Part shown: one piece after another, positions 9,701 through 16,026 of the stretch
Layout: each line of letters opens with the position of its first letter
Numbering within the stretch: position 1 is the first letter of the stretch
Assembly: GCA_045644765.1 (NCBI GenBank)
Contig: JAZRHM010000013.1
Location: forward strand, 1-64,000
DNA from: JAFTYO01 sp045644765
GTDB lineage: Bacteria; Pseudomonadota; Alphaproteobacteria; RF32; CAG-239
DNA: 64,000 nt
Direction: 5' to 3'
Translations under genes and position numbers: made by a program
Notes under the pieces: model-generated
Told to the model about the DNA's origin: nothing
The model's input: the letters and a program-made list of their open reading frames with translations, nothing else
Database searches by the model: none

Positions 9701-10456
9701 TCCACCATAGGCACATTCTCCTGTTGCACTGTTGCCGGTAAAATCTCCGGTTATAGTTTCTATTGTACCATTATATCCATTAAAAATAGCTCCACCATAA
9801 GCATAATTATTTGGTGAATTTGCAGTATTACCGATAAAATCTCCGGTTATAGATGATATTGTGCCACCAATATAAGTACCATAATGATTATAACCTGCAT
9901 TATAAATAGCTCCACCATAGGCATAAGAATATGCGTAATCTCCACTAGCTGATGTTTCTATTGAGTTATTTAAAAAATCTGCAGTTACATCACCTATTGT
10001 CCCTTGGTTAGAAATTGCCCCGCCATCGACATATAAATATCTATAATCACCGGTATTATTTTCCAAAGTTGCCGTAACTTTGTTGTTTGAGAATACATAT
10101 TTTTCTATATCTCCATAATCTGTTCCCGACGGGTTATTCACTCCTAAACCGACATATTCGTATGTATCATATTCGGTAGGATTAACTACTGATATTTCTG
10201 TAAGTTTATCTTTAACTTCGGTATAATCTGCCGGTGTTGTGTAGGTATATTTAAAATATTCATCACCGATTTGGATTGTATTTTCACCGGCGGAAGTTAC
10301 TTGTTCCCATGAGATGTTGGGGGATTTGGTTGTTGAATTGTTTAAGATATCTAAAATGCTGATTTCTTCATCAGCCTTAACTGTGTTAGCACACATAGAA
10401 ATTGCACAAATAGCAGTTGTTGCTAAGAGTTTGTTTTTGAATATAAATTTGTTCAT
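3725..10456 (-). CDS. Giant Pmp-like autotransporter adhesin, 2,243 aa
   Basis: A type V secreted surface protein, probably an adhesin. The start ATG at 10456 has AAGGA 9-10 bases upstream. Residues 1-29 are a signal peptide (basic MNKFIFKNK, hydrophobic core, ANTVKA cleavage region). Residues ~145-565 are about 13 tandem units of 29-33 residues with GGAIYN and FIGN/FTGN cores, the GGA[ILV] and FxxN signature of chlamydial polymorphic membrane proteins, expected to form a beta-helix. A mid-section holds one ~195-residue block twice, including a possibly helical insert with repeated GY-x-S-x-REM motifs. A Pro/Thr/Val linker (about 1900-1930) leads to a ~280-residue C-terminal barrel ending NLGLNFDF. 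The gene is monocistronic between a terminator and a 300-bp upstream region with two palindromes. The ligand is unknown. Confidence 0.93.
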   Translation of the reverse strand: MNKFIFKNKLLATTAICAISMCANTVKADEEISILDILNNSTTKSPNISWEQVTSAGENTIQIGDEYFKYTYTTPADYTEVKDKLTEISVVNPTEYDTYEYVGLGVNNPSGTDYGDIEKYVFSNNKVTATLENNTGDYRYLYVDGGAISNQGTIGDVTADFLNNSIETSASGDYAYSYAYGGAIYNAGYNHYGTYIGGTISSITGDFIGNTANSPNNYAYGGAIFNGYNGTIETITGDFTGNSATGECAYGGAIFNYYSTTISSITGDFTGNSATGNSSAEGGAIYNGYNGTISSITGDFTGNSANSTNDSAQGGAIYNTYTLSGITGDFIGNSATSTNSNAYGGAIFNIGGTISSIIGNFDSNSATSTNGYAKGGAIYNIIGTISSIIGDFIGNSATSTEYSAYGGAILNSSTISSITGDFVGNSATGYTEADGGAIFNYVTIETITGDFTGNSAIGNSKAYGGAIYNDGTISSIVGDFTGNSATSTNSYARGGAIYNSNYGTISSITGDFIGNSATSTNSYAYGGAIYNYNGGTIESITGDFIGNSATSTNSYAYGGAIYNYNNGTINFVADASDSEDSLQDDVLFQGNYIQRGNNAKQYQAIYNNGTINFAANNGGSYTFYDYIYGSNGTINFTADGGIGTLNLYDKAYISGQQAININDAYVINLAGDGLTRSVDLNNLNINADISMNIDVSFDWQNYWNTYDTADKISGSMTKADGVSFELGRVNLLSDMGEEMEAYRGIYNNNYSGILTDNIGEMDITSDTGTEYDGYNDGRYVSIYKQNLSGGLAEFLANRERTSTTYDFTGDENLRLWFGPNGKRAWIEGDTTDETITINGNGHKISAYTPGISGFLDNYNDYGENELIINDLTIEGFGGVDAPNVLEGYNITLNNVIFQNNHGDIWNDIYGNIYNSKFINNSYIFDGEGENDGYVYGLNIENYSDIDTINADFIGTHVSMQNTTYTDVYGGAVYNDSRIENLHGNFEGNKVELKDTTGEAYVYGGALYNGGGINSLSGDFVDNHIKVENAEDLYVYGGAVYNYGKSALQTMVQDWNGYESFEEYVQDMWGMSGEDLLAEYGISSEEELTPEIVMYMNDGVFSAREFANNQGYDSLREMLDDYGYSSIREMANNWGYYDRGITFVADASDSEDDLQDEVLFKGNYIEVDGDKRYEAIYNKGIINFESNNGGSYTFYDYITNEGKINLTGDGDGVFNMYNNIEGSGDINIKSSYSFNMINDAINTIYANELKIEAESTLSLDVMLSNGTSDYFDIATIIGSENFNLEEINLIDEISSNTQYVELDYASQKLTGNEFTREQSTSGGTYSIVNDGQKLTITKTDGVGGFAGFLADVNNIGLQRTYSFTEDEGMMNIYVDGEDVTGNVVHEGSSLKVYGNGHMLNYVSGEDTKSMYLQDGQTAEINDLTIKGFETGLINEGTMTLNNVTMSENQTGLINYGTIENISGSFIGNISGVDEDGRGSALTNYKYIGEVKANFSDNIAKSSFSEGGAVYNDGTIGSVIGDFEGNSVIGSDIYGGAIDNERIIETLHGSFIGNKAEAKDVSGAYVYGGAVYNYGGINSLSGDFVDNYIKVENVEDLYVYGGAVYSSGKSILQEMVQDWNGYESFEEYAQDMWGLSGEDLLAEYGISSEEELTPEIVMYMDYGVFSAREFANNQGYDSLREMLDDRGYSSIREMAISWGYYDKGITFVADASDSEDTLQDDVLFKGNYIEVDGDKRYEAIYNEGTISFKSNNGGSYTFYDYIDGNNGTLNFVSDDNEGATINLYNNIQNQKDINFQNKYVLNMISPDDIHSDASKYSYIQAQSININAALQMMLDVDLENAEMDRFEAENFTIADSGSIDVTKFNIVTDLTGEIGSTTEVEFILSDNATGLENITNVTEAVGEVYTYSVMFNPETGAFEFVSTGFAPEPVTPAPEEVAPNQAPVVTTTTTVAAVETVVAQIFDRDVTISTDINYGADTTDYMETSDGVNIHNSKSVWVKTFGSDDDVKVENFSNTIDAEAYGVVGGVDSKVFTYDNGVKAAYGVYGAYVGGKQKYNDSKIEQKSGYLGVSVAFRKNNLFSNFTLNGGYITSEANTSWGKDEFDTKVVSVANKTGFDIKAGNNWTITPAMYVAYTGMDNEDYTNKAGVKMENEFCNVITIAPELKASNRIGKDLDGYAKVSYKHYIYDAEVRADDVLLEEMSAKPYVEYGFGVEKNWADKSGYAEITRRSGGREGWNINLGLNFDF
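5185..5770 (-). repeat. Large internal duplication of the adhesin, copy A
   Basis: Encodes from the GGINSLSGDFVDN unit through the WNGYESFEEY, SAREFANNQGYDSLREM and FVADASDSED segments to GGSYTFYDYI. It matches copy B at ~6868-7456 with only scattered substitutions, about 1.68 kb away. A third, partial copy (only the FVADASDSED to YTFYDYI part) lies at about 8575-8760. Confidence 0.85.
6868..7456 (-). repeat. Large internal duplication of the adhesin, copy B
   Basis: Partner of copy A at ~5185-5770, with the same order of motifs. Differences are single-residue changes (YAQDMWGLS versus YVQDMWGMS, DDRGYSS versus DDYGYSS), which indicates a fairly recent block duplication. Confidence 0.85.
8762..10024 (-). 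repeat. Tandem coding repeats, ~13 units of ~90-100 bp (GGAI/FxxN)
   Basis: This is the part of the adhesin gene encoding the GGAI...GDFxGNSA units. Near-identical DNA phrases such as ATAAATAGCTCCACC and AAATCTCCGGTTATAG recur on the plus strand every ~90-100 bases. The near identity implies recent expansion by slippage or recombination, so unit number may vary between strains. Confidence 0.88.
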
Positions 10457-10501
10457 AATTTTTTCCTTATAATAGTTGCAACATATATGATATTATGTTA
10501 C

Positions 10502-10521
10502 AAAAACGTACGTTTAAATGC
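10502..10521. promoter_or_regulatory. Palindromic operator-like site, proximal to the adhesin start
   Basis: AAACGTACGTTT is a perfect 12-bp palindrome at 10504-10515 inside AAAAACGTACGTTTAAATGC. It lies 46-65 bases upstream of the adhesin ATG, where promoter or repressor contacts would be expected. A longer copy lies at 10619-10636. The bound protein is unknown. Confidence 0.6.
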
Positions 10522-10618
10522 GGCAGTCAGATATCAAAAAGTGATTTTTGAGTTTCTTTGTTTTTCAATAACTTAAGTAAAATGAAAAACTATGCACAAT
10601 GGGTAAAAAAGTGATTGA

Positions 10619-10636
10619 TTTAAACGTACGTTTAAA
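10619..10636. promoter_or_regulatory. Palindromic operator-like site, distal, perfect 18-bp palindrome
   Basis: TTTAAACGTACGTTTAAA reads the same on both strands, and ACGTACGTTTAAATGC is shared with the proximal site. Centre-to-centre spacing is about 118 bp, roughly 11 helical turns, which would fit repression by looping. Both sites have an AAAAAGTGAT phrase nearby. Confidence 0.65.
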
Positions 10637-10713
10637 TGCAACACTTTTTAAGCTTTAAGCTGTTGTAAATAAAGTGTTTTTTCAGATTTATTTATGAGTA
10701 CTAAATACAAAAA

Positions 10714-10735
10714 AAGCTCCTTATGAAAGGAGCTT
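10714..10735 (-). terminator. Rho-independent terminator of pta-ackA
   Basis: AAGCTCCTT (10714-10722) pairs with AAGGAGCTT (10727-10735) around a 4-nt loop, with an A-run to the left that is a U-run in minus-strand RNA. It lies 22 bases past the ackA stop. Confidence 0.88.
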
Positions 10736-10757
10736 ACATTCTGATATATTTATAAAT

Positions 10758-11936
10758 TTAGAAAGCCAAAGAAACAGTGTCTTTTGCAATCATCAATTCT
10801 TCATCTGTAGGAATAACAAAAACTTTAACCTTAGATGATGAAGTTGATATCTCGATTGTTTGACCACGTTTATTATTGTTTTCTTCATTAAGTTCAATAC
10901 CTAAATATGCCAAACGTTCAACCACCATTTTACGAACAATGGAACCGTTTTCTCCAACGCCTGCCGTAAATACAATTGCATCTACACCACCTAATACGGC
11001 AATATATCCACCGATATAACGTAACAAACTGTGAACATAAACATTCATAGCTTCTGTTGCTTTTTCTTCTCCGTTAAGATAATTGGTCTCAACATCTCTG
11101 TTATCAGAAAAACCGCAAACACCATACATTCCACTTTGTTTATTCATCAATGCGTTTATTTCATCAACATTTTTGTTGAGTTTCTTCATAAGATGAAGCG
11201 GAATATATGGGTCAATATCACCTGATCTTGTGCCCATTACAACACCTGCAAGAGGAGTAAATCCCATAGATGTATCAACACATTTACCGTTATCAACAGC
11301 TGAAATTGAAGCTCCGTTTCCTAAATGGCAAGTAATTATTTTTCCTTTTTTACCAATGAGCTTTGCAGCTTCTGCCGCAACGTATGCATGTGATGTTCCA
11401 TGGAAACCATAACGACGAATTTTATGTTCTGTATATAATTCGGTCGGCAAAGCATATAAAAATGCTTCTTTTTCCATTGTTTGATGGAAAGCAGTATCAA
11501 AAACAACCACTTGAGGAATGTTAGGTAACAACTTTTCAACAGCTTTAATACCGAGAAGGTTTGCCGGATTGTGAAGCGGAGCAAGTTCTGCTAAATCTTC
11601 AATATCTTTTTTAACTTGCTCGGTAACCAAAGCGGAAGATTTAAAAATTTCTCCACCATGAACAACACGATGACCTACAGCGCTTAATTCATCCATACTA
11701 TGTAATGGTCCGCTTAAAAGCATATCCAAAACTTCTCTAATTGCTTCAGTGTGGGTAGGAAGATCAACATTTTTGGTTTGTTTATCATTACCGCATTTTA
11801 AAACAATGTTTGAACCATGGATACCAATTCTGTCTGCTACACCTTTAGCAACAACTTCATAATTTTCACCTTCAACATTAAAAAGTTGATACTTTAATGA
11901 AGATGAACCTGAATTTAAAACTAAAATTTTTTTCAT
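10758..11936 (-). CDS. ackA: Acetate kinase
   Basis: Interconverts acetyl phosphate + ADP and acetate + ATP in the cytoplasm. The 392-residue protein is full length for the family. It starts with the phosphate-binding LNSGSSSLKYQLF motif and shows HRVVHGG, VVFDTAFHQTM, RRYGFHGTSHAYV and CHLGNGAS, with the catalytic-site arginine/histidine regions intact. Pta lies 23 bases upstream on the same strand, so the two form the classical acetyl-CoA to acetate operon that makes ATP during fermentation. With the PFOR at 37-40.7 kb this gives a pyruvate to acetate route. It is followed by a clear terminator. Confidence 0.98.
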   Translation of the reverse strand: MKKILVLNSGSSSLKYQLFNVEGENYEVVAKGVADRIGIHGSNIVLKCGNDKQTKNVDLPTHTEAIREVLDMLLSGPLHSMDELSAVGHRVVHGGEIFKSSALVTEQVKKDIEDLAELAPLHNPANLLGIKAVEKLLPNIPQVVVFDTAFHQTMEKEAFLYALPTELYTEHKIRRYGFHGTSHAYVAAEAAKLIGKKGKIITCHLGNGASISAVDNGKCVDTSMGFTPLAGVVMGTRSGDIDPYIPLHLMKKLNKNVDEINALMNKQSGMYGVCGFSDNRDVETNYLNGEEKATEAMNVYVHSLLRYIGGYIAVLGGVDAIVFTAGVGENGSIVRKMVVERLAYLGIELNEENNNKRGQTIEISTSSSKVKVFVIPTDEELMIAKDTVSLAF

Positions 11937-11959
11937 TTATATAAGTTCCTTTTTAAAAA

Positions 11960-12964
11960 TTATTTGTGATTAGCTTGTAAACATGTAATAGCAATAACAC
12001 CTGCAATATCTTCAGCAAAAGCACCTCTTGAAAGATCATTAACAGGAGCATTTAAACCTTGTAACACAGGGCCATATGCTTCACAACCGCCTAAGCGTTG
12101 TAAAAGCTTATAACCGATATTTCCGGCATCTAAGTTAGGGAATATTAAAACTTTTGCTTTTCCGGCAACATTGCTCTGAGGTGCCTTTTTGGCGGCAACA
12201 ACAGCATCTAAGGCCGCATCAACTTGCAATTCTCCGTCAATTTCGATATTGGAATTTTTATATTCATCTGATTTAAGAGCTTCTTTAGCTAAAATTGTTG
12301 CATTTCTGACTTTATCAACGGATTCTGATTTACCTGATCCGTATGTTGAAAATGAAAGCATAGCAACTTTTGGCTCAATTCCAAATTGAATAGCGGTTTC
12401 TGCCGATGTTAAAGCAATGTCTGCCAGTTCTTTCTCATTCGGATTGATAACAACACCACAATCTGACAACAGATATGGTTCATCACCCGAAACCATAATC
12501 AAAAATGATGAAACACCTCTGTCTTTGTGAGCAGATTTTATAATTTGTAAAGCTGGTCTTACCGTATCTGCAGTTGAATGGTTTGCACCTGACACCATAC
12601 CATCGGCATCGCCGGCTTTTACCATTAATGTACCAAAGTAGTTATAATTAAGAGCGGTTTTATGAGCTTCTTCTTCGGTCATTCCCTTTTCTTTACGCAA
12701 ATTATACAAAAGCTTTGCATAATCTTCCAATTTGTCGGAAGTTTCCGGCTTTAACACCGTAATATCCTCCATACTCCAATTATTTTCACGATAAAAATCT
12801 TTAATTTCATTTTCATCGCCTAAAATAATTATTTTAGCAGCTTTAGCTTGTGTAACAATATGAGCTGCCGTTAAAACTCTTTTATCTTCTCCTTCGGGTA
12901 AAACAATGGTTTTTACATTTTTTGATGCTTGGTCCATTATACCTGTTAAATATTTTGTAAGCAT
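11960..12964 (-). CDS. pta: Phosphate acetyltransferase (short form)
   Basis: Converts acetyl-CoA and phosphate to acetyl phosphate and CoA. At 334 residues it is the single-domain PTA/PTB type, without the N-terminal DRTGG/regulatory part of the long enterobacterial form. The motifs KTIVLPEGEDKR, MVSGANHSTADTVRPALQI and PNLDAGNIGYKLLQR are typical. It is the first gene of pta-ackA; its start ATG at 12964 has a GAGG-type site (CGAGGAAATAACTA) in front. A divergent intergenic region separates it from the DUF2066 gene. Confidence 0.97.
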   Translation of the reverse strand: MLTKYLTGIMDQASKNVKTIVLPEGEDKRVLTAAHIVTQAKAAKIIILGDENEIKDFYRENNWSMEDITVLKPETSDKLEDYAKLLYNLRKEKGMTEEEAHKTALNYNYFGTLMVKAGDADGMVSGANHSTADTVRPALQIIKSAHKDRGVSSFLIMVSGDEPYLLSDCGVVINPNEKELADIALTSAETAIQFGIEPKVAMLSFSTYGSGKSESVDKVRNATILAKEALKSDEYKNSNIEIDGELQVDAALDAVVAAKKAPQSNVAGKAKVLIFPNLDAGNIGYKLLQRLGGCEAYGPVLQGLNAPVNDLSRGAFAEDIAGVIAITCLQANHK

Positions 12965-13020
12965 TAGTTATTTCCTCGTATTTCAAGTTTCAAATTTTAT
13001 GATAATCAAAATTAAGCACT

Positions 13021-13076
13021 ATCTTGCACAAATGTCTATAAAAAGTTTTGATTTTTGCAAGATTTTATAATAATAT
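13021..13076 (+). promoter_or_regulatory. Promoter with inverted repeat, upstream of the DUF2066 gene
   Basis: TTGATT (13048-13053), a 17-bp spacer and TAATAT (13071-13076) make a good sigma-70 type promoter. ATCTTGCA (13021-13028) and TGCAAGAT (13056-13063) form an inverted repeat whose right arm lies in the spacer, so a regulator could act here. The region is shared with divergent pta. Confidence 0.5.
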
Positions 13077-13119
13077 GCATATTATGTAATTGTATAACAT
13101 GTTAAAAGGTTTATTTTAT

Positions 13120-14145
13120 ATGCGTTTTTTTTATGTTTTTTTATCAATAATGATAATTTCTTTTAGTGTATCTGCAAAAGTAAGTTTTGAAGCAGGTGTA
13201 AATACTGAAGCGACAAATCAAAACTCCGGTTTAGCAAAACAAATAGCCATGAACAATGCTTATAGAGAAGCTTTTTTAAAGGTAAGTTCCAGATTAACAA
13301 CAGCAAAAAACGTAAAAACATTAGATACATTAACTGATGAACAGTTATCCCATTTTATCCGTGAAGTTGAAGTGGTTGCCGAAAAAATGACCTCAAACTC
13401 ATACAGAGCAGACCTCAATATAAAAATAAATGAAAATTTATTGAAACAATATTTATCTGAAAATAATATGTTACAAACTTCTTCAACTTCAAATGTTCTG
13501 ATTATTCCTATATATGGAGATACCGATTATAAAGATAAAGTTTTGTTTGAAGATGGTAATATTTGGCGCTTAGCTTGGATAGAAAAAGGCAATATCAGCT
13601 CTGATAATATAGATTTTTATACAATATCCGATATAGAAAAGAACAAAGAATTAATTAATAGTCAAAATATTGATTCTATTGATAATGACACCTATGATAA
13701 ACTACGTTTTGCAAATGGAACCGAAGATATTTTTGTTATTAATGCTATAAGAGCCGGTTCTAATATGTTAGTTATAAATATAAAAGCTTTTCCCAAAAAC
13801 TATCATAAAAGTTTTATAGTTAACGGAGTTGATGCCTTTGATAAAGCTATAGAACAATCTATCGCTAATATTACAAACTTTATGCAAAATAAGTCTGAAA
13901 ATAACAATAATCAAATTGGGCAACTTGATATAGTTTTTGAAACGAAATTATCAAATTGGCTTGAAATAGAAAAAAAATTAAACAATATACATCAAATTAA
14001 AAAAGTATTTCTTAAATCATTCAGTATGGGAAAAGCTATCTTTAATATAGAGTTTTCGTCTGATGTTGATAATCTTATTGAAGATATGGCTCGTCAGGGA
14101 ATGTATCTTCAAATGACTGATGGAATTTATAAACTAACAATCTAA
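13120..14145 (+). CDS. DUF2066 family exported protein
   Basis: A protein of unknown function exported through the Sec system. I place the start at ATG 13120, which is preceded by AAAGG 10 bases upstream and yields a clean signal peptide (MRFFYVFLSIMIISFSVSA); an earlier TTG-initiated frame adds ten implausible residues. The 341-residue protein resembles DUF2066: an early AKQIAMNNAYREAFLKVSSRL segment, then LIIPIYGD and alternating beta/helix blocks. The PerM-type gene begins 10 bases after the stop, an arrangement known from other Alphaproteobacteria, so both probably share the promoter at 13048. The family call is from pattern only. Confidence 0.7.
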   Translation: MRFFYVFLSIMIISFSVSAKVSFEAGVNTEATNQNSGLAKQIAMNNAYREAFLKVSSRLTTAKNVKTLDTLTDEQLSHFIREVEVVAEKMTSNSYRADLNIKINENLLKQYLSENNMLQTSSTSNVLIIPIYGDTDYKDKVLFEDGNIWRLAWIEKGNISSDNIDFYTISDIEKNKELINSQNIDSIDNDTYDKLRFANGTEDIFVINAIRAGSNMLVINIKAFPKNYHKSFIVNGVDAFDKAIEQSIANITNFMQNKSENNNNQIGQLDIVFETKLSNWLEIEKKLNNIHQIKKVFLKSFSMGKAIFNIEFSSDVDNLIEDMARQGMYLQMTDGIYKLTI

Positions 14146-14155
14146 GGGCCGTAAA

Positions 14156-15289
14156 ATGTATAAAGTTTTGGAACATAAAGAAAATAAAAAAAGAAACAAT
14201 ACAACAAAGCATTTGAACAGAGCATCAATTAAAAAATCAAAATACAACAATAGTTTCGTATGGTTGATAATTTTTATTTTATTTTGTATTGCCGTTTATG
14301 TTTTACGCTCTGTTTTACTCCCCTTTATTGCCGGTATTATCTTAGGATATTTGTTTGATCCTCTTGCAACCAAGTTTGAAAAACTCGGCATATCAAGAAC
14401 TTTCGCTACTATTTTAGTTTTCATTGTGGTTATTTTGTTTGCTGTTCCTACCTTTATTATGGTTTTCAGTATTATTGATAAGCAACTAACTATCTTTGTT
14501 GAGGCTGCTCCTACTTATATTGCAACATTTATCAAACGTGTGGAACCTGTCATGATAGATTTGCACAACTCCTTCCCATCTTTGGAAGTTAACAGCTTAC
14601 CGGAAATGATAAAAAACAATCTGACGAACGGAATGCAAATTGGTGGAAAATTACTTAAAAGTATTATAAATAATGGTTTTGCACTTATGAATTTGCTTTC
14701 ATTATTGCTGATTACTCCTGTTGTGGCTTTTTATATGTTAAGAGACTGGAGTACTTTTGTAAAAAAAATTGATAATTTATTGCCTCGAAAATCTAAACCT
14801 GCAATTAAGGAACAATTTCAACAAATAGATAGAGCTTTATCAGGATTTATCAGAGGACAATTAAGCGTGTGCCTGATTCTAGGCTCTTACTACGCTTTAG
14901 GTCTTCATTTTATAGGTCTGGAGTTAGGCTTATTGATAGGATTTTTAGCCGGTATTATATCGTTCATTCCATATATCGGAAGTATATCCGGATTTTTAAT
15001 CAGTATTATATTAGCTTCTGCCCAATTTGGTACAGTAACAAAAATAATTGAAGTTGTAGCCATTTTCTTAATCGGACAATTTATTGAAGGAAATTTCTTA
15101 ACGCCTAAACTTGTCGGAGATAAAGTAGGTTTACATCCTGTTTGGGTGATGTTTGCATTATTGGCCGGAGGTGTCCTGTTAGGTTTCTTAGGGCTTATGA
15201 TTGCCGTTCCTGTTGCAGCAATCATAGGTGTTATAATCAGATACGCCATAAGCAACTATAAAAAAAGCAACTTATATTTAGAAAACTAG
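14156..15289 (+). CDS. AI-2E/PerM family membrane transporter
   Basis: An integral inner-membrane protein of the AI-2E transporter (PerM/YdbI/TqsA) superfamily, 377 residues. A basic cytoplasmic N-terminus precedes about 8 hydrophobic segments, the first at about residues 35-75 (VWLIIFILFCIAVYVLRSVL). Family hallmarks include LPFIAGIILGYLFDPLA, the hydrophilic mid-region, FIRGQLSVCLILGSYYALGL, and the C-terminal EGNFLTPKLVGDKVGLHPVW stretch. The substrate is not known for PerM-type members; export of small molecules or ion antiport has been proposed for relatives. It is in an operon with the DUF2066 gene and ends convergent to lolD. Confidence 0.88.
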   Translation: MYKVLEHKENKKRNNTTKHLNRASIKKSKYNNSFVWLIIFILFCIAVYVLRSVLLPFIAGIILGYLFDPLATKFEKLGISRTFATILVFIVVILFAVPTFIMVFSIIDKQLTIFVEAAPTYIATFIKRVEPVMIDLHNSFPSLEVNSLPEMIKNNLTNGMQIGGKLLKSIINNGFALMNLLSLLLITPVVAFYMLRDWSTFVKKIDNLLPRKSKPAIKEQFQQIDRALSGFIRGQLSVCLILGSYYALGLHFIGLELGLLIGFLAGIISFIPYIGSISGFLISIILASAQFGTVTKIIEVVAIFLIGQFIEGNFLTPKLVGDKVGLHPVWVMFALLAGGVLLGFLGLMIAVPVAAIIGVIIRYAISNYKKSNLYLEN

Positions 15290-15303
15290 CACATATCAAA
15301 ATA

Positions 15304-16026
15304 TTAATAAAAGTTTTTGGTTTCTTTTATGCGTTTACTTGGACGTAAATCTACCAACTTACCGTCTTTTAATTGTAACTGTCTATCCATTTTACCGGCT
15401 AATTCCATATTGTGTGTTGCAATCAACGCTGATAAACCTGTTTCTTTTACAATGTCTAACAATGCAATAAAAACATTATCTGATGTATTAGGATCCAAAT
15501 TTCCTGTCGGCTCATCTGCAAGTAACAATTTTGGTGTATTGGCAAGAGCTCTGGCTATTGCTACACGTTGTTGTTCACCACCGGACATTTCAGCCGGACG
15601 ATGCAACAACCTTTCTTTTAAACCAAGCCTGGATAATAACCATTCTGATTTATCTTTTGCCATACTATGTTTTACTCCGGCAATAAGCTGAGGTATCATC
15701 ACGTTTTCTAAAGCATTAAAATCTGATAACAGATTGTGATACTGATAAACAAACCCCATATAATCTCTTCTTAACGATGTCCTTAAAGTATCTCCGGCTT
15801 TTGCATAGCTCTGACCATCAATTAAAATATCGCCGCTTGTTGGCTTATCTAACAAACCTGCAATTTGTAATAACGTAGATTTACCCGAACCGGAAGGTCC
15901 AATCAATGCCACAACTTCCTTAGGTGCAATTTTCAAATCAAGTTCTTTTAAAACTTCCAGTTTTTGTTCGCCCTGATAATAGTGTTTAGAAATTTGCCTT
16001 AATTCTAAAGTAGATATCTTATTCAT
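15304..16026 (-). CDS. lolD: Lipoprotein-releasing ABC transporter ATP-binding protein
   Basis: The ATPase of LolCDE, which extracts mature lipoproteins from the inner membrane for transfer to LolA. Walker A is GPSGSGKSTLLQ, the Q-loop region is YQYHNLL, the signature is MSGGEQQRVAIARAL, Walker B is LLLADEPTGNLD and the switch His is in IATHN. I choose the ATG at 16026 (MNKISTLEL), giving 240 residues and an 8-base overlap with the permease gene; an in-frame upstream start would add eight residues inside that gene. Overlap and order (permease then lolD) indicate translational coupling. MacB-like ATPases are similar, but the paired permease supports Lol. Confidence 0.92.
   Translation of the reverse strand: MNKISTLELRQISKHYYQGEQKLEVLKELDLKIAPKEVVALIGPSGSGKSTLLQIAGLLDKPTSGDILIDGQSYAKAGDTLRTSLRRDYMGFVYQYHNLLSDFNALENVMIPQLIAGVKHSMAKDKSEWLLSRLGLKERLLHRPAEMSGGEQQRVAIARALANTPKLLLADEPTGNLDPNTSDNVFIALLDIVKETGLSALIATHNMELAGKMDRQLQLKDGKLVDLRPSKRIKETKNFY

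Larger units (their letters stand above)
10457..10757. other. Intergenic region between adhesin and ackA
   Basis: About 300 bases with no gene. From left to right it holds the adhesin ribosome site (AAGGA on the minus strand near 10466), an AT-rich stretch that may contain its promoter, the two palindromes, and the pta-ackA terminator at 10714-10735. I could not fix a convincing -35/-10 pair for the adhesin. Confidence 0.7.

Noticed and set aside
8762..10024. CRISPR-like array suggested by regular ~95-bp repeats
   Set aside because: The repeats are in frame, encode GGAI/FxxN protein units and lie inside one long coding sequence; units are contiguous without unique spacers of constant length.
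10502..10636. Insertion-sequence ends or attachment sites from the ACGTACGT palindromes
   Set aside because: No transposase or integrase lies between or beside them, there is no target duplication, and each site is itself a full palindrome, which suits a dimeric regulator better.
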